From the NCBI RefSeq assembly GCF_001646945.1, contig NZ_LUTV01000002.1:258816-322815 (forward strand): a DNA stretch of 64,000 nucleotides. The letters run 5' to 3'. Made by a program: the position numbers and the translations under genes. Source of the DNA: Endozoicomonas ascidiicola (GTDB lineage Bacteria > Pseudomonadota > Gammaproteobacteria > Pseudomonadales > Endozoicomonadaceae). Shown here in pieces: positions 1 through 8,161 of the stretch (position 1 is its first letter; each line of letters opens with the position of its first letter). The notes under the pieces were generated by a model, which saw only the letters and a program-made list of their open reading frames with translations, did no database searches and was not told the DNA's origin.

Positions 1-273
1 CATTTCCCGGAGGTGCGTATCGCAAGGTACCTGACCGACGCCGTACAACGATTTCAGGTTATGCAACTTGGCTGGTGTTTTAACACAGTCCCGATCGAAC
101 TGAAGTAATGATGGATACTTCAGATGCATAATGGCAAGACCGCTCATGATGGCATCATGAAGCGGGATCGCATTTTGACTGCTTCTTTTACGAAAATCAG
201 GGACTTTAACAGCTTCTTTTGAAACTATTTTGATCAGTTTCTCAGCAATCGTCTTTCGGTTAGATGGTTTCAC
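1..273 (-). CDS. Transposase, N-terminal part (cut by window edge)
   Basis: The reading frame is open from a GTG at 273 down to base 1, so only about 91 N-terminal residues are visible. They include a basic helix followed by a stretch of the type SGLAIMHLKYPSLLQFDRD and a VPCDTHLRE-like segment. This layout (short N-terminal helices, a conserved 'sgla..f..pSLLqF' block, then 'D T .R E') is what I recall from a family of DDE transposases common in Endozoicomonas-like genomes. No ATG is in frame after the upstream stop, so the start is a guess. The catalytic DDE core would lie outside the window, and whether the copy is intact cannot be judged. Confidence 0.6.
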   Translation of the reverse strand, partial: MKPSNRKTIAEKLIKIVSKEAVKVPDFRKRSSQNAIPLHDAIMSGLAIMHLKYPSLLQFDRDCVKTPAKLHNLKSLYGVGQVPCDTHLREM

Positions 274-514
274 AGTAAAATGACAATGATGATGTAATGT
301 CGTATATGTTACTTAATAGTCTGCGATTTCTGAACTAGTAGATCAGTCTCTAGCCCTTGATATTATTGACTTTAATCAACTCGGCGGGAATTGCTGACGG
401 ATTGCGCGCCTGAAGCGATAAATGACCATGAATGCATACTGACGGAAGGTTTTCTTCTGAACGTCAATATACGTCTATATTGATAACGTACCAGCATGAA
501 TAGGTGTGATCAGT

Positions 515-913
515 ATGTACTCTTCGTTTCTATCCGTTTGTTCAAATACAAAAAAAGCAGTGGCTTGCTCCATTGCCGCGCTCTTGTTCTTTAGCCTTTT
601 TATAGGGGAGGTCAATGCTGCTTATACTGGCCCCGGTTCTAAGGTTAGTGCCGCAACGGTGGCGTCCATTTTAAAGAATCCGAAAGAAGATATGCCCGTA
701 GCTATGAAAGGGCATCTGGTGCGTAAAATGAAGCACGAAACGTATATGTTCAGTGATGGCTCTGGCGAGATTCAGGTGGATATAGATGACAAAGATTTTC
801 CATCTAGCCAACATATTGATGCCAAGACCAAAGTGGAAATTATTGGTGAGGTGGATGTGGAGCGAAAATCTGGGGTAGAGATTGATGTGAAGTCGCTGAA
901 GGTCGTTCCATAA
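515..913 (+). CDS. Periplasmic OB-fold (BOF/YgiW-like) protein
   Basis: About 132 residues. A signal peptide (basic start, hydrophobic run SIAALLFFSLFIG, cleavage probably after VNA) precedes one small OB-fold domain with the marks of the BOF family: YTGPG at the mature N-terminus, GHLVRK, YMFSDGSGEIQVDID and VEIIGEVDVE. YgiW/YdeI-type BOF proteins are periplasmic and are linked to tolerance of stress and antimicrobial peptides; the exact ligand is unknown. The ATG at 515 is preferred over an in-frame GTG at 506 because AGG at 502-504 is well spaced for it. The gene stands alone, convergent with ilvE, with a palindromic repeat between them. Confidence 0.8.
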   Translation: MYSSFLSVCSNTKKAVACSIAALLFFSLFIGEVNAAYTGPGSKVSAATVASILKNPKEDMPVAMKGHLVRKMKHETYMFSDGSGEIQVDIDDKDFPSSQHIDAKTKVEIIGEVDVERKSGVEIDVKSLKVVP

Positions 914-959
914 ACCGATAACCCCGAAAGGTTACCGGATTTGAGTTGGCTCTCTGCTT

Positions 960-1120
960 AAGTAGTTGGCCAATTGGAATCGAATATTTCTGGCTTGTTG
1001 GTCAGGTTCTCTGCAAGGCGCAACAGCGGGAGCATAGCGAGCTATGTGACCAGAGTTGCAACGCAGTCAGAGGGCCTGATCAATGAGTCAGAAAATATGA
1101 TTTCAGATGGTTAACTACTT
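960..1120. repeat. 161-bp imperfect palindrome, copy A
   Basis: The left end AAGTAGTTGGCCAATTGGAA is mirrored by the right end, whose reverse complement starts AAGTAGTTAACCATCTGAAA. Matches continue to a centre reading CATAGCGAGCTATG. The whole segment could fold into one long hairpin. Its right end touches the ilvE stop codon. It shares length and central motif with the copies at 23108 and 16773. It sits between convergent genes, so it could also stop transcription. Confidence 0.75.
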
Positions 1121-2045
1121 ATAAGCAGGTAGACAGCCACTCTGGTTTTTCCTGACGTTTACCACGCACTTGATCGAAGTACATAGACTGCAGCTTCTCA
1201 GTAATCGGCCCTCTTTTACCAGAACCAATCTTGCGCCCATCGTGCTCACGAATCGGCATCACTTCTGCGGCGGTTCCTGTAAAGAAGGCTTCCTGAGCGA
1301 TATACACTTCATCACGAGTGATCCGCTTTTCCCGAACCTCTAACCCAAGCTCTTTGGCAAACTGCATGATGGTATCGCGGGTAATGCCTTCGAGGCAGGA
1401 AGTCAGTTCTGGCGTGTAAATAATGCCGTCTTCTTTCACGATAAAGAAGTTCTCGCCACTGCCTTCTGCCACGTAACCTTCGTTATCGAGCAGCAATGCT
1501 TCTTCACAGCCACTCTCTAACGCCTCCCGCAGAGCCAACATGGAATTCATGTAGTTGCCATTGGCCTTGGCTTTGCACATGGTGATGTTGACGTGGTGGC
1601 GGGTATAAGACGATGTACGAATTTTGATGCCTTGCTCCAGAGCTTCCGGAGACATATAGGAAGGCCAGTTCCAGGCTGCAATCATAGTATGAACTTTCAA
1701 ACCTTCTGCGCGGAGTCCCATGCCTTCGGAACCCAAGAAGCACATGGGGCGAAGGTACGCTTCGTCCAGACCATTTTCACGAACCACTAATTTCTGAGCT
1801 TCGTTCAGCTCTTCTTTGCTGTAGGGAATGTCCATTCTCAGAATATGAGCGCTGCGGAACAGACGATCAGTGTGTTCTTTTAAACGGAAAATAGCAGGAC
1901 CATTCGGTGTGCTGTAAGCGCGGACACCTTCGAACACGCCCATACCATAATGCAGGGTGTGCGTCAGAACATGGGTTTGGGCTTCTCGCCAGGGGACCAG
2001 TTCCCCGTCTAACCAGATAACGCCATCACGATCGGCGAAAGACAT
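1119..2045 (-). CDS. ilvE: Branched-chain amino acid aminotransferase
   Basis: A 308-residue fold-type IV PLP aminotransferase that interconverts Leu, Ile and Val with their 2-oxo acids, the last step of branched-chain amino acid synthesis, in the cytoplasm. Visible family marks are DGVIWLDGELVPW at the N-terminus, LHYGMGVFEGVRAY, the catalytic lysine region MCKAKANGNYMNS near residue 160, EGSGENFF, and SCLEGITRDTI. Length is normal. The ATG at 2045 has GGAG about 8 nt upstream. In pseudomonads ilvE lies next to glnE-aceE-aceF, as here, except that an unrelated 420-aa gene now separates ilvE from glnE. Confidence 0.95.
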   Translation of the reverse strand: MSFADRDGVIWLDGELVPWREAQTHVLTHTLHYGMGVFEGVRAYSTPNGPAIFRLKEHTDRLFRSAHILRMDIPYSKEELNEAQKLVVRENGLDEAYLRPMCFLGSEGMGLRAEGLKVHTMIAAWNWPSYMSPEALEQGIKIRTSSYTRHHVNITMCKAKANGNYMNSMLALREALESGCEEALLLDNEGYVAEGSGENFFIVKEDGIIYTPELTSCLEGITRDTIMQFAKELGLEVREKRITRDEVYIAQEAFFTGTAAEVMPIREHDGRKIGSGKRGPITEKLQSMYFDQVRGKRQEKPEWLSTCL

Positions 2046-2247
2046 CAGATAACTCCACTTTGAAATTGTTGTCGATAGAGAGTTTTAGTACAGGTTGCTT
2101 CGGATCATAAACCCTCAATGGCTGCAATGCCAGCAAGCGTCGCTATGTTGTAATTGAGGTACGTTATCAGCCAGATATGACGCATTCATTTGAACTCAAA
2201 TGGATAAATAGGCTCTAAGCTAGAAGTCTTCCCGGGAGTTGATTGAG

Positions 2248-3510
2248 ATGAGTAATACTTTGCCAGCCGCTGATTTTGGATACGTGGAATATAATCCAAA
2301 ATTGATAGCGCATTATAGATCTGATAAGGAAGTTGTAGGGCGAAGAGCCGATTTGGGAAATGTGTCGGCGCTTCGTGATGTGATGCCTATGATGCCTGAT
2401 TCTGAAGGGTTGGGACAATCATCGCATAGGTCTGACAAACGAAGGTGTACTCAAGAGGTATCCAAAGAAGATCTTCAGTCCGCAAAAAAAACGATACTAA
2501 AGCTACAAGCACCTCGCCCTGATTCGGATTATGCACTTCCTTTTGATAATAAAGGGGCTGAAGATAATATATTGCATGGCCTTGGTCTTGAGCTGATAAC
2601 AGCAAAAGAACAAATTAAAATGACTACAAGCGAAATAGAAGATGTTAAAAGTCTACTGGTGGAGGAGTTAAAAAAAGAGGTGATGAGAGAGGGGGGGGGG
2701 TCGCCCTTGAACAACCTTAGCTTAGCAGGCTCGGTGCGAGAAACTCTGGCTGTATTCGAAAAAAAAAAGATGGCTTTGAAAGGAGAAATTGAAGAACAGA
2801 AAAAAGTACAAATTGAGCTTGAACAGAGGGTGCAAATATTAGAAGAAAATAAACGAATAGAAAAAAATGGGCTTTCTGTTTTACATGTTTCTGGTTTTTC
2901 CAAAAAATTATCAGACGTAAAAGATGCCAAATCTGAATTAGAGTCGTCTATCCATCCTAAAATTCAAGAATATTATAAGAATCAGAAGGATAACTCTGTA
3001 GACATCTTAGATGCTAGTGATGCTGGCTTTAATGGAGAACGAACTGACTCCGAATTAGGTGGCTTGGTAAAGCGTCAAAAAGAACTCAAAAAAAATATTG
3101 AAGAAAACTCGGTTTTCATTGGGCACCCATTTTACACATCTGAAGTAGGAGTTTTGATTCAACCTTGCCTTATAATAGATAGCGATAATAAGGGTAAATA
3201 TATTGCAGTCAAGTGGAGCGTTCTGAAGGGTGATAATGATGATACGTTTCCCGATAAATTCAAACTGTGCGGTACGGTAACTCTGTGTGATATGACAGGG
3301 GGAAGGCAACACAAGGTGAAAACAAAGGAATTTAAGTGGTATAAAGAAAATAATCAGGAATCACAGCGTTTAAATCCAGAGAGTAATACTCTGGTAGGCT
3401 TTTCAAAGTTTATAAAACATGAAGGAATTTTCAAGTCGGGGTGTCGGTTTCTTACAGATAAAGATACCCTTCGTATTGAGTGTAATGTTCGAGCAATGTT
3501 GAAGAAATAG
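2248..3510 (+). CDS. Unknown AT-rich coiled-coil protein
   Basis: About 420 residues; I do not recognise the family. Residues ~100-240 are rich in Glu, Lys and Leu and read as long coiled coil (LEQRVQILEENKRIEKN). The C-terminal ~140 residues look globular. There is no signal peptide or membrane segment. Base composition is clearly more AT-rich than the flanking ilvE and glnE, and the gene interrupts a normally adjacent pair, so acquisition by transfer is likely. The coding sequence contains a run of ten G (2691-2700) and a run of ten A (2759-2768). ATG 2248 is chosen because GGGAG lies 9 nt upstream; a TTG at 2239 is in frame. It ends at its own terminator. Host-interaction or toxin roles are possible but unsupported. 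Confidence 0.6.
   Translation: MSNTLPAADFGYVEYNPKLIAHYRSDKEVVGRRADLGNVSALRDVMPMMPDSEGLGQSSHRSDKRRCTQEVSKEDLQSAKKTILKLQAPRPDSDYALPFDNKGAEDNILHGLGLELITAKEQIKMTTSEIEDVKSLLVEELKKEVMREGGGSPLNNLSLAGSVRETLAVFEKKKMALKGEIEEQKKVQIELEQRVQILEENKRIEKNGLSVLHVSGFSKKLSDVKDAKSELESSIHPKIQEYYKNQKDNSVDILDASDAGFNGERTDSELGGLVKRQKELKKNIEENSVFIGHPFYTSEVGVLIQPCLIIDSDNKGKYIAVKWSVLKGDNDDTFPDKFKLCGTVTLCDMTGGRQHKVKTKEFKWYKENNQESQRLNPESNTLVGFSKFIKHEGIFKSGCRFLTDKDTLRIECNVRAMLKK
2691..2768 (+). repeat. G10 and A10 homopolymer tracts inside a gene
   Basis: Ten consecutive G at 2691-2700 and ten consecutive A at 2759-2768 lie within the coiled-coil gene, and the frame is open across both. Runs of this length are prone to slipped-strand changes. 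They could switch the gene on and off, or they could mark a sequencing error. Confidence 0.7.
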
Positions 3511-3513
3511 ATT

Positions 3514-3544
3514 TAGAGGTATATAAAAATATACCTCTATTTTC
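3514..3544 (+). terminator. Rho-independent terminator after the coiled-coil gene
   Basis: Perfect 11-bp stem TAGAGGTATAT / ATATACCTCTA (3514-3524 and 3529-3539) with an AAAA loop, followed by TTTTC. It starts 4 nt after the stop codon. A second hairpin, AACTCTCC / GGAGAGTT at 3552-3581, overlaps the end of glnE and may serve the opposite strand, but it lacks a T tail there. Confidence 0.8.
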
Positions 3545-3580
3545 AGGGATTAACTCTCCCGCAACTTTCTTTAGGAGAGT

Positions 3581-6499
3581 TTATTCCATCAGCCATTGAC
3601 TCCAGATAGTTTTCACTTTGAGTGACACTTCTTCGAGCTCCAATTTTTCAACCACTGGCTTCTCATTCTGCAATGACTTCTGGTGGATGCCGAGTCGGAA
3701 TGTCTTATAAGCTTCCCTTAGTTGTCGAGCTTCTTTATGGGGTAATAGGTGAACTGCTTCGAGTTCCTCTGAAATACGCACGTTATCTGTCCACTTGAGC
3801 AGAGAAGTGTAACGGTGTGAGTACTTTAGCACGAAAAACTGCATCAGGAATTCAATATCAACAATTCCGCCAGGATCCTGTTTTAAATGAAACAGATGTT
3901 GCTGGTTAGTTTTACTGCCCAGATGCTCGCGCATTTTCTGGCGCATATCGATGACATCGGCTTTCAGCTTAATGTCATCTCTTTCCTGACCAAGAATGTC
4001 TGAACGAAGGCTGATGAACTGTTGAGCCAGTTGTTGATCACCGGCAATGACCCTGGCACGGACCAGCGCCTGATGTTCCCATGTCCAGGCTTCTTCTTTC
4101 TGATATTTTTCAAAATAAGGCAGAGAGTTAACCAGCAGGCCTTTTGAGCCCGAAGGCCGTAGTCGCATATCCGTATCGTACAAAATGCCGGATGGCGTCT
4201 GGGTGGTCAGGATATGGATAATTCTCTGACCCAGTCGTGTATAAAAGGTGGTGCTGTCGATGGATCTGACACCATTAGTCTCTTTATTGGTGCCACCATT
4301 GTGGACAAACACCAGATCAAGATCCGAGCCCGGACCGAGTTCAATACCACCCAGCTTGCCGTAACCCACAATGATAAACCCGGGATCACACAGGTTGCCC
4401 AGTGCATCCTGAGGCATGCCGTGCTTCTCAGTCAGATTGCGCCAGGCGATTGCCAGAACCGCATCGAGAATAACTTCGGCGATCCAGGTTATATAATCGC
4501 TTTCTTTCATCAGTGGCAATTTGCCGGATACCTGCGCTGCCGTGACTCGAAGTATGTGAGCCATTTTAAAATGACGCAGGGCTTCCATCTGGTTTTCCAG
4601 ATCATCCTCTGGAATATGAGCCAGCTGCTGGCGTAATTCGTCCGCAAGCTCAGCTTTTTTTGGCGGATTGTAGAGATCGCCAAGGTTGAGAAACTCATCC
4701 AGAAGCGCTGGGAATCGGGCGATCTGTTCAGCAATCCATGGGCTGGCAATACACAGTCGGCCAAGGTGTTCAAGGGCTCCTGGGTTTTCAATCAGTAGTA
4801 CTAGATAGGCGGTCCGACGGAGCACTGCTTCCACTAATGGGAGAATGCGCAGTAAAAAAGTATCTGGCTCGGTAGAGGCGGCAGCGACGGTTAACAGCAA
4901 GGGAATAAATTGATCCAGCCGATCATGGCTTTGTTTTCTGACTCGGGTAATGGCTTTGCCGTCTCGCAATGAGATCAATCGTCGCCATGAGGTTTTAACG
5001 TTTTTAAAACCTTCCTGAGTCATTAACTGTTGCTCTTCCTCTTCCGTTAAACGACTGAGCCATAATGATTGCCATTGATTGCTATTGGTGTCGTTTTTCT
5101 CTTTGGCTTCTGGATCAGCAATGACAGCATCAAAATGTGTGGTTACGAATTTTCGATGTTGATCCAGTGTCGTTAATAACTCACTCCAGTCATTGTGCTC
5201 CATGGAGCAAGCAATACGAGCCTGTGTTTCAACGCCTTTTGGTAGGTCTTGAGTCTGACGATCGTCAATGGCCTGAATGGCATGTTCCAGATTGCGCAGA
5301 TAAATGTAGGCGGATTCCAGCTCTGCGGCTTCTTCAGGGGAGAACCACTGTTTTTCTTTAAGCGTGTTGAGAACGTTCAGCAGATTCCGTTCCTGCAAGC
5401 TGCGATCACGGCCACCATGAATGATCTGGAAGGATTGAATAATAAACTCAATTTCCCGAATACCGCCAGGGCCGAGTTTGATATTACTTTCCATGCCTTT
5501 GCGTTTGACTTCCCGTTGGATCAGCTGCTTCATTTCCCGCAGTGCGCTGATGGAGCCGAAGTCTATATAGCGGCGATAAACAAAGGGTCGAAGCGTATCC
5601 AATAATTGCTGGCCAGTCGTTTTGTCACCGGCAACTACTCGAGCTTTGAGCATGGCATAACGTTCCCAATCTCGGCCTTGATCCTGATAATATTGTTCCA
5701 TAGCCGCAAAGCTCAGAGCCAATGCACCGCTGGCACCATAAGGCCGCAGTCGCATATCTACCCGGAAGACAAAGCCATCCGCATTTTGGCTATCCAGCGC
5801 TTTTATGAGTCGCTGCCCCAACCGGATAAAAAACTCCTGATTGGTGATTACTTTTTTGGCACCACGGGTTTCACCCTGGCAGGGAAAGGTGAACATCAGG
5901 TCGATGTCGGAGGAAAGATTCAGATCATAGGCGCCGAGCTTGCCCATACCCAGAACAACCATTTTCTGAGCAACCGGTTCTTCATCGGGAATATTGGTGC
6001 CAAAGGGCGTTCCCATGGTTTTACAGGCATCGTGATAAAGCCAGTCGAGGGTGCGATTAATACAGGCATCTGCCAGATTAGACATGTCTTTCGTGGTGTC
6101 TGACATGGAAACCTGGCGGTTCAAATCCAGCCAGATAATGCGCAGCATTTCTTGGTTGCGATACAACCGCAGCGCTTTGTTCAGTTCATCATCGGTTGTT
6201 GTCAGTGCAATGGCGCTGCCAAGTCGCTCAGCGTGATTCTTTGCCAGCTCAGGCAACTGTTTTCTATTCGTACATAACGTTTCCAGCCATTCGGGATAAC
6301 GAATGCATTGTTGCGCGGCAAAGTCGCTGCCAGCCCAGCAGTGGGTGAGCTCATTGATCAGTCGTGGGTCGAGGGTTAGGTCAAATGTCGGATGTCGTTC
6401 AATGAATTGCTGCCAATGGCTTTCGACCACTTGTTGAACCGGATCAGGCAACCCGGAGGAGGTGAGGTGTTGACTGAATAACGCCGTGAGTGACTCCAT
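3581..6499 (-). CDS. glnE: Bifunctional glutamine synthetase adenylyltransferase/deadenylase
   Basis: 972 residues, the usual length. GlnE adds AMP to a tyrosine of glutamine synthetase and removes it in response to PII, tuning nitrogen assimilation. Two nucleotidyltransferase halves are visible: GMGKLGAYDLNLSSDIDLMF (near residue 180; the deadenylase half in the family) and GYGKLGGIELGPGSDLDLVF (near residue 700; the adenylylation half), each with the D-x-D metal pair. GPGGIREIEFIIQ and DPGGIVDIEFLMQ follow each half as expected. It is a single gene, divergent from the acyltransferase at 6610. Confidence 0.96.
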   Translation of the reverse strand: MESLTALFSQHLTSSGLPDPVQQVVESHWQQFIERHPTFDLTLDPRLINELTHCWAGSDFAAQQCIRYPEWLETLCTNRKQLPELAKNHAERLGSAIALTTTDDELNKALRLYRNQEMLRIIWLDLNRQVSMSDTTKDMSNLADACINRTLDWLYHDACKTMGTPFGTNIPDEEPVAQKMVVLGMGKLGAYDLNLSSDIDLMFTFPCQGETRGAKKVITNQEFFIRLGQRLIKALDSQNADGFVFRVDMRLRPYGASGALALSFAAMEQYYQDQGRDWERYAMLKARVVAGDKTTGQQLLDTLRPFVYRRYIDFGSISALREMKQLIQREVKRKGMESNIKLGPGGIREIEFIIQSFQIIHGGRDRSLQERNLLNVLNTLKEKQWFSPEEAAELESAYIYLRNLEHAIQAIDDRQTQDLPKGVETQARIACSMEHNDWSELLTTLDQHRKFVTTHFDAVIADPEAKEKNDTNSNQWQSLWLSRLTEEEEQQLMTQEGFKNVKTSWRRLISLRDGKAITRVRKQSHDRLDQFIPLLLTVAAASTEPDTFLLRILPLVEAVLRRTAYLVLLIENPGALEHLGRLCIASPWIAEQIARFPALLDEFLNLGDLYNPPKKAELADELRQQLAHIPEDDLENQMEALRHFKMAHILRVTAAQVSGKLPLMKESDYITWIAEVILDAVLAIAWRNLTEKHGMPQDALGNLCDPGFIIVGYGKLGGIELGPGSDLDLVFVHNGGTNKETNGVRSIDSTTFYTRLGQRIIHILTTQTPSGILYDTDMRLRPSGSKGLLVNSLPYFEKYQKEEAWTWEHQALVRARVIAGDQQLAQQFISLRSDILGQERDDIKLKADVIDMRQKMREHLGSKTNQQHLFHLKQDPGGIVDIEFLMQFFVLKYSHRYTSLLKWTDNVRISEELEAVHLLPHKEARQLREAYKTFRLGIHQKSLQNEKPVVEKLELEEVSLKVKTIWSQWLME

Positions 6500-6609
6500 T
6501 GACCTGATCTCTTCCAGTTATTGAGCTTATTAAAGATATGTTAAAGGACAACATTTGCCGCTGCCAGCAATGTCTATAATGAAACGTTTTTTACTGGTTG
6601 GGCGTGCAA

Positions 6610-7437
6610 ATGTTCTTGCTGAGGTTGGTGGCAAAGCTGCCCTTTTGTTTGATCGATCCGCTGGCATGGTTGCTTTACCTATTGGTCTGCCATGTTTTCA
6701 AGTATCGAAAGGGGGTGGTAACCACCAATATTCGTCAGGCATTTCCTCAATTCAGTGAAGCTGAAGTTCGGTGCTTATCCAAACGGTTTTACCGGCATCT
6801 TACTCAATTGTTTCTGGAAATGATTAAGGCATATGAGATGAGTGCGTCTGAGTTTCAGACGCGGTGCACAATTACAGGGCAGGAAGTGCTATTTGCTGAA
6901 ACGCAGAATCAAACGCGCCCGGTGATTATTCTGACAACTCATCAAGGTAACTGGGAATGGATGCTGCATGGTGCATCCCTGCATTTAGACTTTCCGATTG
7001 ATCCGGTTTATAAGCCTTTGCATCACAGAGGAATGAATCAGTTTATTTATGAAGTGCGTAGTCGGTTCAACTCGATCCCTGTTCCAATGAAACAAGTGGG
7101 TAAAAATATATTAAAACAAAAGCACTTTCGATTATTCGTGATGCTGGCGGATCAGCGCCCGGGAAGTGAGGAACAGAGCTACCCATCTGTTTTCTTAAAT
7201 AAAGAGGCAAAATTTTTTACGGGTGCAGAGCGGATCGTTAAATTTACTCAGTACCCGGTTTTCTTTGCGAAGTGTAAGAAAATCAGGACGGGATACTATG
7301 GACTGGAGTTTATAAAGCTCTCTGGTTCTGACCCTGATTCGGACTATCCGGTTATGGATGCATATATAAAGGAAGCGGAAGCGTCCATCCATGATCAGCC
7401 AGAGACGTATCTTTGGAGTCATCAGCGATGGAAGTAA
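6610..7437 (+). CDS. LpxL/HtrB-type lysophospholipid acyltransferase
   Basis: About 275 residues with an N-terminal hydrophobic anchor (LLYLLVCHVF), then the acyltransferase motif H-x4-E in THQGNWEW (near residue 110) and the ADQRPGSEEQ block typical of the LPLAT/lipid A late acyltransferase superfamily. Such enzymes move an acyl chain from acyl-ACP to lipid A or a related lipid at the inner membrane. It is slightly shorter than E. coli LpxL, so the exact acceptor is not certain. ATG 6610 is used; GTG 6604 and TTG 6598 are also in frame, and none has a strong Shine-Dalgarno. It is inserted between glnE and aceE, which are usually neighbours. Confidence 0.82.
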   Translation: MFLLRLVAKLPFCLIDPLAWLLYLLVCHVFKYRKGVVTTNIRQAFPQFSEAEVRCLSKRFYRHLTQLFLEMIKAYEMSASEFQTRCTITGQEVLFAETQNQTRPVIILTTHQGNWEWMLHGASLHLDFPIDPVYKPLHHRGMNQFIYEVRSRFNSIPVPMKQVGKNILKQKHFRLFVMLADQRPGSEEQSYPSVFLNKEAKFFTGAERIVKFTQYPVFFAKCKKIRTGYYGLEFIKLSGSDPDSDYPVMDAYIKEAEASIHDQPETYLWSHQRWK

Positions 7438-8161
7438 GCAAAGCATTTTTAGTTTTGAGGGAGAGTTTGACGCGTCAGAAGATACATGCCGTCAGAGGCT
7501 ATGGTTTACCCTTTTCTCTGGGGGGATATGTGGAGGTCGTATTACTGAAAGCGTGATTGATACGATTCATGGAGAGGGATGTAGTGCTCCAGCATCTACA
7601 GGTAATCAGATTGAAAGAAAATAAAACTGTAAAACAGCCCTTAAATAAAACAAACGTTCGTTTAATTGGCGGAAGTTCATTAAAAACCACTGAAGCTGCT
7701 ACTTTTAAATATCGGATGATACAGAGGTTGTGAATTATTCAGCCGATAAAGGTTGTTAATTATTGGTGTTTTGTTTTCGTTTATTGGGTTTTGTTATAAA
7801 AATGTCCAGAAAATATGGAAGGCAAACTGAATTTTCACAATAAATAGAATCTAAGTAGTGATACTCATTGCGGTGATTACTTATTTTGTAGTTAGATAGG
7901 CGTTTATTTGCATCAATGATTTCTTGGGAAACGACCGTAAAGCGGATTTATACCTAATAAAATTGGTGTTTGTGATGATCAGCCATTAACATGTGCGATC
8001 ATTTCGTTTGATGAGTCTGCCAGACAGGAACGCTTGTTTCTTTTCATCTATTGTTCTTCTGGAGTTGGTAAGGATTGCGTCCGATGCAGGGCAGCCTGAT
8101 TCTTTAGCTAACTTCTATACACATCTGGTGGAACTCGACTGATTTCGGAGCAGATTGGTTT
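7438..8161. other. 724-nt gene-free gap upstream of aceE
   Basis: An AT-rich stretch with only short, uncharacteristic frames. The frames I checked have no convincing ribosome site or family match. It probably holds the aceE promoter and leader. I looked for a PdhR-type palindrome (AATTGGT...ACCAATT) and did not find one. Confidence 0.5.

Noticed and set aside
7391-7624. 77-aa frame after the acyltransferase
   Set aside because: It overlaps the 3' end of the acyltransferase in another frame, lacks a ribosome site, and its composition looks random.
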